Shown here one piece after another: positions 21,155 through 32,708 of a stretch of 64,000 nt of DNA (position 1 is its first letter; each line of letters opens with the position of its first letter). The DNA is from Agaricus subrufescens (taxonomy: Eukaryota > Basidiomycota > Agaricomycetes > Agaricales > Agaricaceae). The position numbers and the translations under genes are program-made. The stretch covers positions 88,166 through 152,165 of the forward strand of contig JAQOTE010000018.1 of NCBI GenBank assembly GCA_029945375.1. The letters run 5' to 3'. The notes under the pieces were generated by a model. It searched no databases. It saw only the letters and a program-made list of their open reading frames with translations, and was not told the DNA's origin.

Positions 21155-24002
21155 TATATATGAAAGTTGTCGAAAGTTATTAAGAGTTGTGAAAGGTTGT
21201 GAAGAGTCGAAAGTATTCAAGAGAACTTGTGTTGTGATTTTCTCGTTGACACAAACCATAGTTTTTATACTCCTCTCCAGCCCACGCAACGTAATCATCA
21301 GGAGCGGATGGTCGAACTTCCAACGCATGATTCAGTATGATTCAGAAGGCCACCCGTGCTCATGTGCATCATAAGTCAACATGCGGCATTATTATGGAGT
21401 CTGGCTTCGATTTTTCGGCTGTGGAGGATGACGCGGTCAGAAGTCGAACAGTCTTGATAACTTACAGACCAACCATGGTCCAACTGCACAATCCAACTTC
21501 GATCATGATGGCCTGCATGATGGAGTCAGATGGACTAGGGGGGCGTGATTCACGTAAGTCTGATGTGAGGAAAAATAGGTTTTTCCGGCACAACTCCGCA
21601 TCAACTTTTGATCTGGCCTGTGGTAAGTCGAAAAAAAATAACTCGCCACAGTTAAAATTCTTTTGATTATACTTCATACGTAGTGACCACCGAGAAGTGG
21701 AAAGGAAGTATTAGCTACGATACTTGTTGAGGGATGCCGTCGTAAAGCCTAATATCACTTGGGCGAGTTTGGTTCATTCACCCACTGCATAATACCGTGA
21801 AACCAAAGTTTACGGCGATATCCAGGCTTCTTTTCACATATTCCCTGACTTGTACTTCAGGTCGAGGCCGTCTGATCGTGCGTGAGTAAGGACTTCGATG
21901 CACACTTCTTGCCTCGCTCTCGGCAGCAATGTACTTGACAGAAAAATGTCTCATCGTTAATGCCGGCGGCAGAGGGAAGACAATATACCCTAAGAAAGAA
22001 GTTTCGGAACTTGGGAATAGGCATGTAAACACTACTCCAGGTATTCAGATACACGCCCGCAGCTGGGTACATCTTCAGTTCAACGTCGAATTGAAATCGC
22101 ACGTGGAATATTTGACAGCCGAGGCACATGCCAGGACAACGCCTCCAATCACCAACCGCAAAACAAGTTAAGAAACCAACAGGTAAGTAGGGAGCGGTTT
22201 GGACTGACGATAAAGTTGTATGGACTTCACAATCTACCCAGAATTTGGATCTTTCTTTATGAACCCAACAAAGAATGATACCGTTAGAAATAATGCTCTT
22301 TGACTTCGGGGTTCAATAGTCAATAGGTAAGGGCTATTATATTTAGTTTCATGCAGTCATACGCTGTCTACCCCAACACGATGGCGGTATTACAGATACT
22401 ATGAACTAACTCGTGCGCGCAGTGTAATCCATGCCCTTCCACAGTCATCATCAACCATGGGTAGCTCGTCAGCTAGCTTTGCTGACAATTTGTTTTTCCT
22501 ACCCCACTGAAGGTCGGAGCATCTTCCATCCGAGGACCCCCGCATCATAAACGATGAAGTAATACAGTGTCACGAAGCCCAAAGCCTAAGATTCCTTGGC
22601 AAACAGAGCCGATTGAGCGCTAAGAATACTTTTATTATATAATAGTAGCGGGGTACTTTCCTCCCGACCAATTATAACCTCGTGATTTCGGTAATTAACC
22701 GTCATGATCAGTTAATGATGGTGTCAAGTAAGGAGTATTATTATGTGAGATGACTGATGGCATGATGCCAGACAAACATAGCCTAACTCTGGGCTAATCG
22801 GTTCAATGACTTGTCTGAAAATAATACTTACAGGCTTCGATACCTCTTTTCTTTAAAATTAGCGAGCTCCGTTGTGTTTAACGGAACGACCATGGCTTTT
22901 GTAGGTCTAGATTATCTCGGAATACTGAACATAGAGTGAATTTGTGGTAGTCTCTGACGACCTGACGAACCGATTGGCCACCGCTTCACTTTATATAAAG
23001 TGGACTCGTACCAGTGCCAATGAAGAGTACGAAACTATGTGACAGTGCGAGAACAACGATCGAGTTCAACGGTATTGAGCGAATAATCAGTGTTTTACTC
23101 TTCTGCGGAAAAGTCGCATTCCAAAAAAAAGTCAGGCAGATGCCGCATGAAAAAGATGAACTTGGATTGAGTGAAAGCTATAAGTCGAATCTATGCCTGA
23201 TAGTGTTCATGAAGAGACGTTAAATTTTGAATTCGAACACGAATGTGCCCGATCATAACGATAAACTATTTTACAGTAACTCTTGGCCAACTTAGGAGGG
23301 AACACGGGAGTGATGGCCCGTCGCGTGAACGTCCGTTGTTGTGTTATGTCTGAGATTAAATTTAGAGAGCCAACACGCCGAGCTGTCCGGGTGAGTGGAC
23401 GTACTACAGGGACCAAAGTTGCATAAATGGTAAATTACGCAAGGAGTTTCGTTGGCGTTTTTTGAAGACTGTCCTTCTCAAAGATTTAGTCAAGCAGTCG
23501 CATCAAAATGATTATCTAATATCTAAGTCGCTTCGGCATAAAGATTCTGGTAGGAGTACCGTTTTTACCATATAGCAATCCTTTATCCTCGCTTGTATGG
23601 GGCCAGAAAGAAAGTTTCCTCACTAGGAAGACTGTCTATTGAGACCATAAGAAAACAAGTCGGAAACGGACAATATCATCCGGAACTTCACACACGTCAT
23701 GCATCGATCATGTCTCCGGTCGTATCGGCCACACGTTAAATTGTAGCTTATTTGACGCCCTTGTCCGCATACCATGTGGATTATAGAAATCCTCTCATCA
23801 ACAAAGTGTGAAACATCAAGGAATTGACCTAGTGCCTGTTACGACCTATTTCACCCAAAAGCCCCCCTTATAATCTATTTCAGTACAATTGAATTTTACT
23901 GATGAACACTTCATACGTTCTGGTCGCCTATTGTATGGGAAATTGGATGAAACACTCGCAAAGAGGTGTGTCCTGCATCAGGAAGCAGAAGGGTACAGGA
24001 AA
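21155..24002. other. Long intergenic interval, no gene seen
   Basis: Only short frames without conserved features are present. The start region (21155-21330) is probably the promoter of the small repeat protein. The rest is AT-rich and I see no transposon ends. Confidence 0.4.
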
Positions 24003-25226
24003 ATGCCAACGATAAAAACCCAAGATCACTACGCTCTCCTACCATCCATAACTGGCAAAATTACAATGGACAACGTCTCCACCACCAAAAACAACGTTCC
24101 CCAAGCTGTCACTCTGATCTCTAGTACAACGGTCATAGGAATGCTCTATACCTGTGTACTTGTGCTTTATTACCTTTCAGCTCGGTTCTCCTACACACAA
24201 CTGCGGGACTTCGACGGAAAACTCAAACGACAGACGACCTTGACAATGATTTTGGCCTCAGCAATGGTGATATGTGCAACAATGGATGTTACCCTTGCAA
24301 ACATACATATACGCAAAATTTATATTGATTACGTCGCATTGCCCGGTGGTCCCCTCGGGTTTCAAGCTGCTCTTCATTCAACAACGGTCACAAGGGTGAA
24401 GTTTTGTGTTAATGCCATAGAAAACCTCTTAATATCTGGGGTATTGGTGAGTTTTCTTCATAGGCCCAGTTCCTTCCATATTCTTATTCATCTAGGTATG
24501 GCGCGTCTTAGTAGTGTGGACTGGAACTCGATTTGTCAAGCCCTTCACCCTATTGCTCTATGTAGCCCATGCCGGTGAGCAGATTCAATTTGTATGCCGT
24601 GAGCGTTTTGTGGAGACTTATCACCACGTATTCAGTAATCGTGATAATGAATACTGTACTTCAATGGAAAAATTCAGGGAAGGCAATCAGCTCATTGGCT
24701 CTGCCTCACTTAGCCCAGACATTGTTCATAACTTCCACAACAATCACTGCCGCATTCATGGTATACATGACCTCAATGTTAGTGATACGTTTGATGTACA
24801 TCCGGTGGCAACATATCGAAATCATGGGTAGGTGTATCCAGCCTTTTCAAATCAACTAGAATGCTCACAAAAGGCAGGCAAATCTGAAACAGCAGATCAA
24901 TACCTGAGCATCGCTGCAATACTAATTGAATCCTATGCTTTGGACACTGCGTGGAATATCGCGTTCTGTATCACTTGTGCTGTTGAATATGCGCCTCTAG
25001 ATAACTTTTTCTTTCCAACTGTTATCCAGATTGATGTGAGTCATTGTTTTTTTTGTCTCCTCGCTCATTTTCATCCTCGTTTTTAAAGATTCTTACAAAC
25101 CTTCTTGTAATCTATCGAGTGGTGTCGGGGCGTGCGTGGGATAGACAAACTCAGGAGCACTTTAGCAGCTTGCGATGGAACCATCACGGTCAATCAGATG
25201 GTACTGTTGCGAGTACCGTTCCATGA
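24003..25226 (+). CDS. Seven-transmembrane protein, Agaricomycete family, about 336 aa
   Basis: Five exons are in phase: 24003-24446, 24496-24574, 24636-24827, 24878-25035 and 25089-25226. Hydropathy shows seven helices, including ISSTTVIGMLYTCVLVLYYL, LTMILASAMVICATMDVTL, VLVWRVLVVW, LLLYVAHAVIVIMNTVL, LFITSTTITAAFMVYMTSML, IAAILIESYALDTAWNIAF and ILTNLLVIYRVV. The short cytoplasmic tail has SGRAWDRQTQ and LRWNHHGQS. The order of helices, the WR motif after helix 3 and the NLLVIYRVxxGRAW end are typical of a large mushroom 7TM family of unknown function that is sometimes called GPCR-like. ATG 24066 is an alternative start, giving MDNVSTTKN directly before helix 1. It is divergently placed 3' to 3' with the FAD oxidase. 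Confidence 0.75.
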
Positions 25227-25648
25227 CACCTGTGGTTCAATATTTACTTACTCTATCTTCATACTTCTACTATAAATATATCTCGAGTGTTGTGTCATGG
25301 TTAATGTTACTCTCGCCAATCTACTACAGAAACCACTAGAAGATAATTTTTTGTTCATACGATCACACTATCGTTGAGCACCCTCTCCCACGTCCAATTT
25401 ACCCGGGCCCTGAGGGCACAAAGTACGATCATGTTGGTAACATGAATGAATTGGGCCAAACAAGGAATAAAGGTGGACGTAGGAGTTATAGTGGTGCGGA
25501 GGTTGTTGATGACGATCACGAGCACTGACTTGGGAATTACATATCGGCTCTTTCCCATTGATCCGAAAGCTGGAGACTGACTCAACTCCACCCGGTCCAT
25601 TTCTCTCCGATACGACCAATCTCAACCATAGGTATGTTACATGCTGTA
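25227..25648. other. Intergenic between convergent 7TM gene and FAD oxidase
   Basis: These are the 3' flanks of both genes; no other coding is recognised. Confidence 0.5.
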
Positions 25649-27509
25649 TCAAATCAGGAATCCTTCCATTTGCAAGCCCATAATATCCTTTTGATCAATC
25701 TTCGCTTTCAAATCCCTCATCCTTTTCAAACTTTCTCCAAACACCTCTTCCACTGTAGTGCCTTTCACTGCATAGTTTGAATACTTAACATCATCCCAAC
25801 GGCCTTGACCTTCCTGTACGACGACTTTCTGCACTTCAGTTCCAGCATCCTTAATCAGCTCCCTAAAGTATTCAACATCCGCAGGCGAAGTATAATTGAA
25901 CCAGAAGCACGATGGCGTCGTCGGATTAGATGCAGAATGAGGAAACGCAGAAGGAAAAGTAGAATGAGTGTTTTGGTTGTAGAATGGTTCAGCAAACCAG
26001 TAGAAGGTCGAAGCCGAGCGCTTATCTGCTAGGGCTTTAGCAAAAGAGTTATTTACTGCTATTTCGACGGATTTGAGGATCGGGGTAGTATATTGGAGGA
26101 CAGGTACTGTGTGGAGATAGGATCCGACCACACTGAAGAGAGCCAACGTGATTCATTAGAGCAGATCAATCGGAATCTAAGAGCTTACGGGGGAAAAGGA
26201 CTATCCTTCACGAATTGGCTGTGAGTCGTAATTTTAGTTGTATCGCTGGTCGACGGAATAGAAAGAAATGATTTAAAGGGAGCCGGTGAAGAGTCTGGCG
26301 CATCGTAGAAAAATAGTATTTGCCAGAATGCCTACGTACAATATTAGAGCTGAGCATCACGAAGAATTAAAATGTGACAAGTATACCTTGTCGTTAGTGA
26401 GGGTATAAACAGCTTGAAGCTGAGCCTTGGCATCGGTATTTTTCACGCTGAAATCTTCGACAGCTTTCATGATCTCATCGTTATGGTCAATTGCGTAAGC
26501 AATCGTTCCTCCCTGCAAATCAATGAGCGCGGTCTTGCAAAACCATTAAAATCTCACCCAAACGCCGCCTGTAGGCCAAACTTTAACTGTGACTCCTACA
26601 ACAACACCAAAGTTATTCAAACCTCCCCGTAGCCCAAAGTATAAGTCGGGCTGAGAGGTTTGTGTAACGTTAACAAGAGTTCCGTTCGGTAGGATCAAGT
26701 CGAAAGCTACTGCGTTGTCGCATGCCAAACCGTGTTGATTTGTATACCAGGAAAGGCCGCCGCCGTACAAAAGCCCGAGTCCTAAAATATGCGGGTGAGC
26801 ACAAGGCTGCCCACTCGCTACAGTAAGACGCACCGACTCCAGGAATCCTTCCTCCAATCGCTGTCACATTCTCTGGCTGAAGTATTTCATATACCGCATC
26901 CCAAGTCCATCCTGTTCCCAACTTTACTGTTTGTGTTCCTTTATCGTATTCAAAATCGAGCATATTGTGCAGCGAGATCTGTACTCCAGGTGTAGATGAA
27001 AATCCACGGTTGTATGTATGTCCACCGGATTTGAGCTAGATTTTTTTCCTCGTTAAATCAGATCTAGAAAAAAGAAAGAACTAGGAAAAGCAAACGTACA
27101 GCAAACGGCGATCGAATATCATCCTGGCCGACAACTTTTACCTTGTGACATTGCGCGTGAGTTTCAGGTGTGTCGCTGTGCAAGTGATGAAAACTCACAA
27201 TGTTCTGGACTTCTTCAATAGACATCGGTGCAACACTGCAGGTTGAGTTCTGTTCTGCCACTTCAACATAGTGCCTTATGTCTTTGACGTATTCTGAAGT
27301 TCCTTTTCCATGAATGAGTAGGAGCTTTTAAGACAGTTACAACTATATATTAGTACAAGGCACATACCCGGGAAATGCACGACCCGAGGAACCTGTTGCA
27401 TCAATGCGGCACAAGCCGCGGCAGCTCTTTCACTATCTGTACCGCTCCAGAGTTTGGCTGTTACAACGACGGCTAGCGTGGAAAGGGAAAGTAGAGGAAC
27501 TAGCATCAT
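25649..27509 (-). CDS. Secreted BBE-like FAD-linked oxidoreductase, 488 aa
   Basis: Eight exons fit: 27509-27368, 27302-27199, 27141-27100, 27035-26834, 26781-26558, 26512-26387, 26331-26189 and 26132-25649. A signal peptide (MMLVPLLSLSTLAVVVTA) precedes the FAD_binding_4 (PCMH) domain. The flavin-binding loop reads KSGGHTYNRGFSS, with His102 as the expected covalent FAD site. GGGLSWYTNQHGLACDNAV and ILPNGTLVNVT follow, the ADP-binding part of the fold. The position where bicovalent enzymes have a second, Cys link is GLGLLYGGG here, so monocovalent attachment is expected. Members oxidise alcohols, sugars or alkaloid-like substrates with O2 to give H2O2; the substrate cannot be told. The C-terminal BBE tail (W-x-Y-x-NYA type: DVKYSNYAV) is present, so the enzyme looks complete. 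Confidence 0.88.
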
Positions 27510-29028
27510 GCTGAGTGTCTCTCAGATTAAACCCAGTCATTTACCCTATATTATATGGAGGTTTGGAGCTACCGTTGGGAAAGTCCTCTGCCATAAGAAG
27601 CGAGTGGCCCGAAAAGGATCCCGAGCATGACGCAAGAAGTTTGATCACCACCACAACCACAAAAGTCAAACTTTGGCTGTAAGAGAGAGTGCAACGTTCA
27701 TCCTGTAATCACGACACATCGAGTGTATGTAGATTAGAACATAGGATAATATTTGTCGGCGTAATTTGCATCTGGGGCGTTCCAACAGTAATGTTCTGGT
27801 AATATTCAATGCGACAAACTGACACATTCATCAGTGGCGGCGACCGACTAGCTCCGATTGGACGTTCTAAATTTAGGCGAACCAATAGTGTTCATTCCTA
27901 GACATTTATAACTAACAGGAATCTATTCGGAATTGGTTCTCCATTCATTGTACAGAAGTACAAAACATGAGCTCTACTGACCAGCTGACCAGCCTCATCC
28001 GACGAGTCATTTCCACAGTGCGTGGGTACATTGGAACTGTCCATCATGCGGAGAGGCGAACATGGGGGTGGTCTGGGAAGAATTCTTATATCCACTTTCG
28101 GGGATGAGGAATTGTCATTTGGGAGAACTGGAGATTAAACACGTACTGATCACGAGGACATTACTCCAAAGTATTCCTCAAGAAATTCGAGGACAATTGA
28201 AGTAAATCTCAAATCAACTCCAAATACATTCACTCTCTCACTCTGAGAAACCGACTTAAGTCACAAGAGTATTCCATGGACGAACATATGATGTCTGTAA
28301 GGACGAGATTGGGAGGTAATCAAACGCGGAAAATCCAGTCCGTAGAATGCCAAAAGCGCACTTAAAGGTTCCGTCAACACCTAGATTCGACTATATCAAA
28401 CCCGCACGGACCACATGATTATGACACCATCCGCTCACCATACACCTTCATCATGATATCTGAATCGTCTGCCGTGTTTGTAACGCAATGAGCTAATCTG
28501 TTTTCTCCTCAGCAACTCGTCTACGGAGCGGAACGTTCTGATCGGAGTAATCAAGCGTGCTTCGAGTCAAGAGGCCATTGTTGACCATAGATTCCAGTAA
28601 ATCTTTTGTCCACTTACGACGAGCATTTGTGACCGACTTTTGGTAGAATGTGATTTCAGAGGCTAGCTGAAGGATCTTGTTGCGTTTTACACGTGTATCC
28701 GTCCCTCGTTGCTGATTGTTGATGAATGTGGAAGGAGAAGACAGCGACACCTTGACTGTCGACTTAGTTGCTCCGGTAGAACACAATATGGTGATCACTT
28801 AGACTGCCAATGTAATCTCTTCCAAAGCCTAGGTCGTCAGCTTGGAACATCACAATTGTATCACTGTCGTCATCAGGAGATTGGTCGTAAACATCGGTTG
28901 GGATGCGCTGGCTGCCTCGTGATTAAGGTATCGTATTACTCTCTCAATATGTTTATTATGGGTAGTACGCCTATATAGGCATATAGGAGAAACCCCCAGC
29001 ATTGATAGATACCGAGAAACATGAATCG
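27510..29028. other. Intergenic, no gene recognised
   Basis: The first 150 bases are the promoter of the FAD oxidase. A minus-strand frame at 28493-28798 has an amphipathic, Lys/Arg-rich translation (LQLASEITFYQKSVTNARRK) but no partner exon or family match that I know. The remainder shows nothing. Confidence 0.4.
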
Positions 29029-30202
29029 CTACGCCTTGACTCCCAAGGTTTTCGCTTGTCTCACGCCTTGTCGAAAAAAGCACTCCTCGCTGGCGACTTC
29101 CCGCAAAACGACTTTTTCCAAAGAAGGAAATTTTAGGAACAAGTCGTCAGCGAGTCGCCGACTGTCCCACTCCCCCTCACTTTTGGCAGAATTCAAAACA
29201 AGGACCTTCAGCTTTTTGAATGGAAAAAGACGTTGCCAAATCCCATCCTGAATTTGGAAACAGTACAACCTTCAGATATCGATGAAGATAGGAGGGCAAG
29301 TGACTCACAATTCGACACTCCCAGAATATCCCACAAGTCTTAGTCAACTCGAGTATCTCCAAATCCAGCAGATAGTCGCCCAGGTGCAATATCATCCAGA
29401 CCCTGACATCGACAGAGACCGAGTGAAGGCGGCTCAATCGTCTTTTCAAGGCAGGTTCGATGTGAATATTTGGAATCCATGGGTCTTCAGTGATGGCGAC
29501 GGTCTTGATTAGAGGTCTGCCCGGAAGAATATTACAAATCTGCACCCAATTAGCGCATAAAGCTTCAAGACGAGCCAGGGCCCCTAGTTCGAAATCAAGA
29601 CAGATATCTGAATGAACTTCAATCGTAAGGCGTTTCAAGTGTTTTTGCTCCGAGATGAAGTTCGTGACTGTCGGTATGTCCTCCACGAAATCCATCTCGC
29701 TAATCACTGTAAGTTCTTCTAGCCTGAATGCCTCTGAACAATGTTGAAGAACGCTGCCCATCTTCTTATTTGTGTGGTGAAGAGTTATCGTAAGGTGAGT
29801 GACTTGAGACATAGAGAGGAGTAGATCTCTGTTGTTGAGGGATGGGCGACTGCGCAGAGGGAAGTCGATCGTGAAACTGCGAACAAATAGGAGTACATGG
29901 CGGTATGGTTTCCGCCTGCACCGAAGGAATCGGATATATCCCCGTGATGACATCGTTCTGATGTCATTTATCTGGTAGAAGAGCAGAGGTTGGGCAATTG
30001 ATCTCATAGCCCATGAAACGAGTGAGAGGCGGTAGAGTGTGGAACGGTCGTCATGGTGGTAATTGATGATCTCGATGAGGAGTTCGTTTGGAAGGCGTGT
30101 TCTTGGGTTGGGTTTATCAACAGTGTAATGGGGGATGAGTGTGGGAGTCTTTCTTGTTCGTTTCCATAGGATCAGATACTGGAGACATTGTCGAAGCTGC
30201 AT
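29029..30202 (-). CDS. F-box protein, short-F-box subfamily, 370 aa
   Basis: Exon 1 is 30202-29309 and exon 2 is 29247-29029, split by a GTGAGT...CAG intron that keeps phase 0. Without splicing the frame ends early in a non-homologous tail; with splicing the protein continues as FPFKKLKVLVLNSAK and FPSLEKVVLREV, matching the leucine-rich end of the paralogue at 57339. The F-box is at about residues 35-80 (RLPNELLIEIINY, LYRLSLVSWAMRSIAQPLLF). The family signature IRFLRCRRKPYRHVLLFVRSF follows. The frame extends upstream to 30268 from TTG, but ATG 30202 is the first Met. It lies directly downstream of the broken membrane-gene copy TM-C on the same strand, as in the 1.3-7 kb block. Likely an SCF substrate adaptor. 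Confidence 0.75.
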
Positions 30203-30369
30203 GAAAGAATACGTGATAAGGTATAGCTTGGCTTGGTAAAACAAGTCTGACAGAGGCTCCACTCGCAATCAACCATGATAGCTATTTTTGTATCAGCATG
30301 ATCAAGGTGGGTATTTATAAGTCCTGTACCCACAACAATCCGAACCAGTACTAAGCTTATACAGCCTCA

Positions 30370-31861
30370 TGGAATTTACTCTGCTCCTCGTCTTGGTTCT
30401 TGTCCTCAGATAGCTTGCAAGCCACCATTATCATCGAGGAGATGTTCTCTCTACACGGCAATAGTCCGACTTTGCTCTTCTACAGAAAGCATATATCCGC
30501 TATCTGCGTGGGATCTCCGACCCTGAAAAAGATGTACAAGACCGTATATCGATAACGGTTTGATTCCTATACATCTGATCAGCATACGCGTCGGAGAAAT
30601 TAAATAAGAATACGCCTTGCCCAATAGGACTAAAAGTAGTTGACATCCAAATACAGTCGCGAAGAGGCCACTGATAAATGTCCAAGCACCTCCGAGTAGA
30701 GCAAACCCACTAAGTACCGAAATACTAGATTTCTCTTTTTGAACTTCATATTCAAGTTGTACGGCGGGTAAACCTCCTTGATATGTCAACCGTAAGGTTG
30801 CTATGTCATCACTCGGGTTGAATTTGTAGGGTCTGCGTCCGGTATGAGAGCCTGGATGTTCGCAACCAAACGCCGATCGAACTGTTTTGTTATCGAGTCA
30901 GTAAAACGAATATAAATTACCTAAGATCGCGACAGACATGAGGTATTCCAAATACCAGATCTCTTGAGCTCGCGTAAGTGTCCCGAAATGAGTAAAATGT
31001 TGTTTCGAAAAGATGAAAACCTGGGTATAGCTGTGTTGACAGAGTTGCCAAGTCATCACACTTGGGGGTCACTGCCTGTTTCGACCCAAGAAATAAGATA
31101 GCTACCCAAACCGCCTCTTGAAAGTATTTTCTCCAAGCAAGAGGAACCATTGTCCAAGCCTTGAGTCTCGCCAGTAACCTTCTATGCTGCCATGATTTTC
31201 AACAAAATCATATGTGGACCTCAGTGTCTGATACTTTGAGGCGCGGAGATTCCAAATCGTGAATACGAAAGAAGCAACGATAGATAACCAAAGGAACGCT
31301 AATGCGAAGATGCATATCATGATGCTAAAAGCATCAGATTTGGTGATTAGCATGGTTTCGGCGATCAGATACCCAGTAACAAGAGTATGCGTCCAAATCA
31401 TCAACAAAGGCGTTGGTTATCTTGTTTTGTTGAAACTCACCAAAACCAAGCTCGGTGGTAGAATATGTGAAATCAGATCTAACCGACCACTGCCTTCTCT
31501 GCCAAAGCCTAGTAAAAGAGTACATCAGCCTAAGTGAAAAGTCTGCATCTTGACCTTGTCAGATCACCTAAGGATATGGTGAAGCGAAATCAAAATTGGG
31601 ACTATCGAAAGTCCTATCAATATACTTTATGTCAAAACATCGTTCTGAAAAAGTTGTTGTCCAAATATTACGTTTATCAGGACAGAGAATAAACTGCTTA
31701 TTATGGTTGTGCGTAACGCAATTTCTCGCGTCGCGAGAGGTATGAGGTACGTTTTAGGAGAGTTTACCATTAGCAGTGGAAGAGTAGGCAAAACGAAGGA
31801 ATATGATAGTTTGGGCTGGATAAAGAAAGAGACGACAACGGCTATGGAGAGAGCGTGTAAA
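30370..31861 (-). pseudogene. TM-C: broken third copy of the multi-pass membrane gene
   Basis: Read from about 31861 down, all main landmarks of TM-A and TM-B appear in order: a first hydrophobic stretch (SYSFVLPTLPLL), REIALRTTIISSLFS, SIVPILISLHHILR, LWQR, YLIAETMLITKSD, LLLGENTFKRRFG, QLYPGFHLFETTFYS, FALLGGAWTFISGLFATVFG and HLFQGRR. Lesions are clear. A TAA interrupts the first exon after QNDVLT. The acceptor before exon 3 has lost its AG. The part corresponding to exons 4-6 (helix 5, GNVTLRV and VNYTRAL) is deleted. A TAG replaces a Leu/Met codon before REHLLDD, with another stop soon after. Unlike TM-A and TM-B, its N-terminal hydrophobic segment is still in frame with the LR-I-ALR motif. 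Confidence 0.85.
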
Positions 31862-32708
31862 ATCGGAAATGTCCAGAAATATTGAATGGAATGGGCCTTG
31901 TACTTGTTTCAGCGTGTGGTTACGCATCAGATCATTATCAGACCTTTGATGTTTGTCCAGCGCCTTCATTCACATCCTGACTGAGGCATTCGAATCGTCT
32001 ACAGACGTATGTACTTGGAGGTGACGCGAGGGTTCCGCTGTATCTGTAAGTATGTACAAACGTAGCCACTCTCGCCGTATGCATTACGCTTTCCCCCACA
32101 AAGTCGTTTAGTGTCAACGACTTCAAGGGAGCTAAGACCAAAATGTCGTGGTACGGGAAAACGTCTTCTATTGATATACTATCAGGTTCATGATACACGT
32201 CAACGGAACTTTGCGCCTCTTGCAGGTCTCATGATGGTGAGGCGGACTAGGCCTGATTCACTTAGCTCCTGTAACAAGCTCAGCGGTCCTATAGTGAATA
32301 AGATTGTCCCTGATTTGCTCGAGAAGTATCATTGACACTTGTCACTGGTTCGACCATATGTTACCAGGAAATCTCAAGTATTCTTTTTCCTATCAGTGGT
32401 CGAAACTAGATTGAAAATGCTTGACGCTCTCAAAGGATGGTCTAAAATTGTCCAATTCAATCGGGATCAATCATAGAACATAGAATCCACTTAGTATCCT
32501 AAATTACACAAGTTTCTCAATTCGACAAGTATTTCAACTAGTTCACATCAACGTAGCATCATCGATACGACAAACGTCAAAGAAGACACACATACATACA
32601 CGGCAGACTGAGTCCAGAATGAAGTAATCAAGAAAACTTCACTTAGTTCAAGGGATCGAGTTGTAGAAAGAGTGCTTAGTGTCCACTGGTACAACCGTTG
32701 CTGACAAT
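31862..32708. other. Intergenic between TM-C remnant and laccase 2
   Basis: No coding is recognised. The last part is the 3' flank of laccase 2. Confidence 0.45.
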
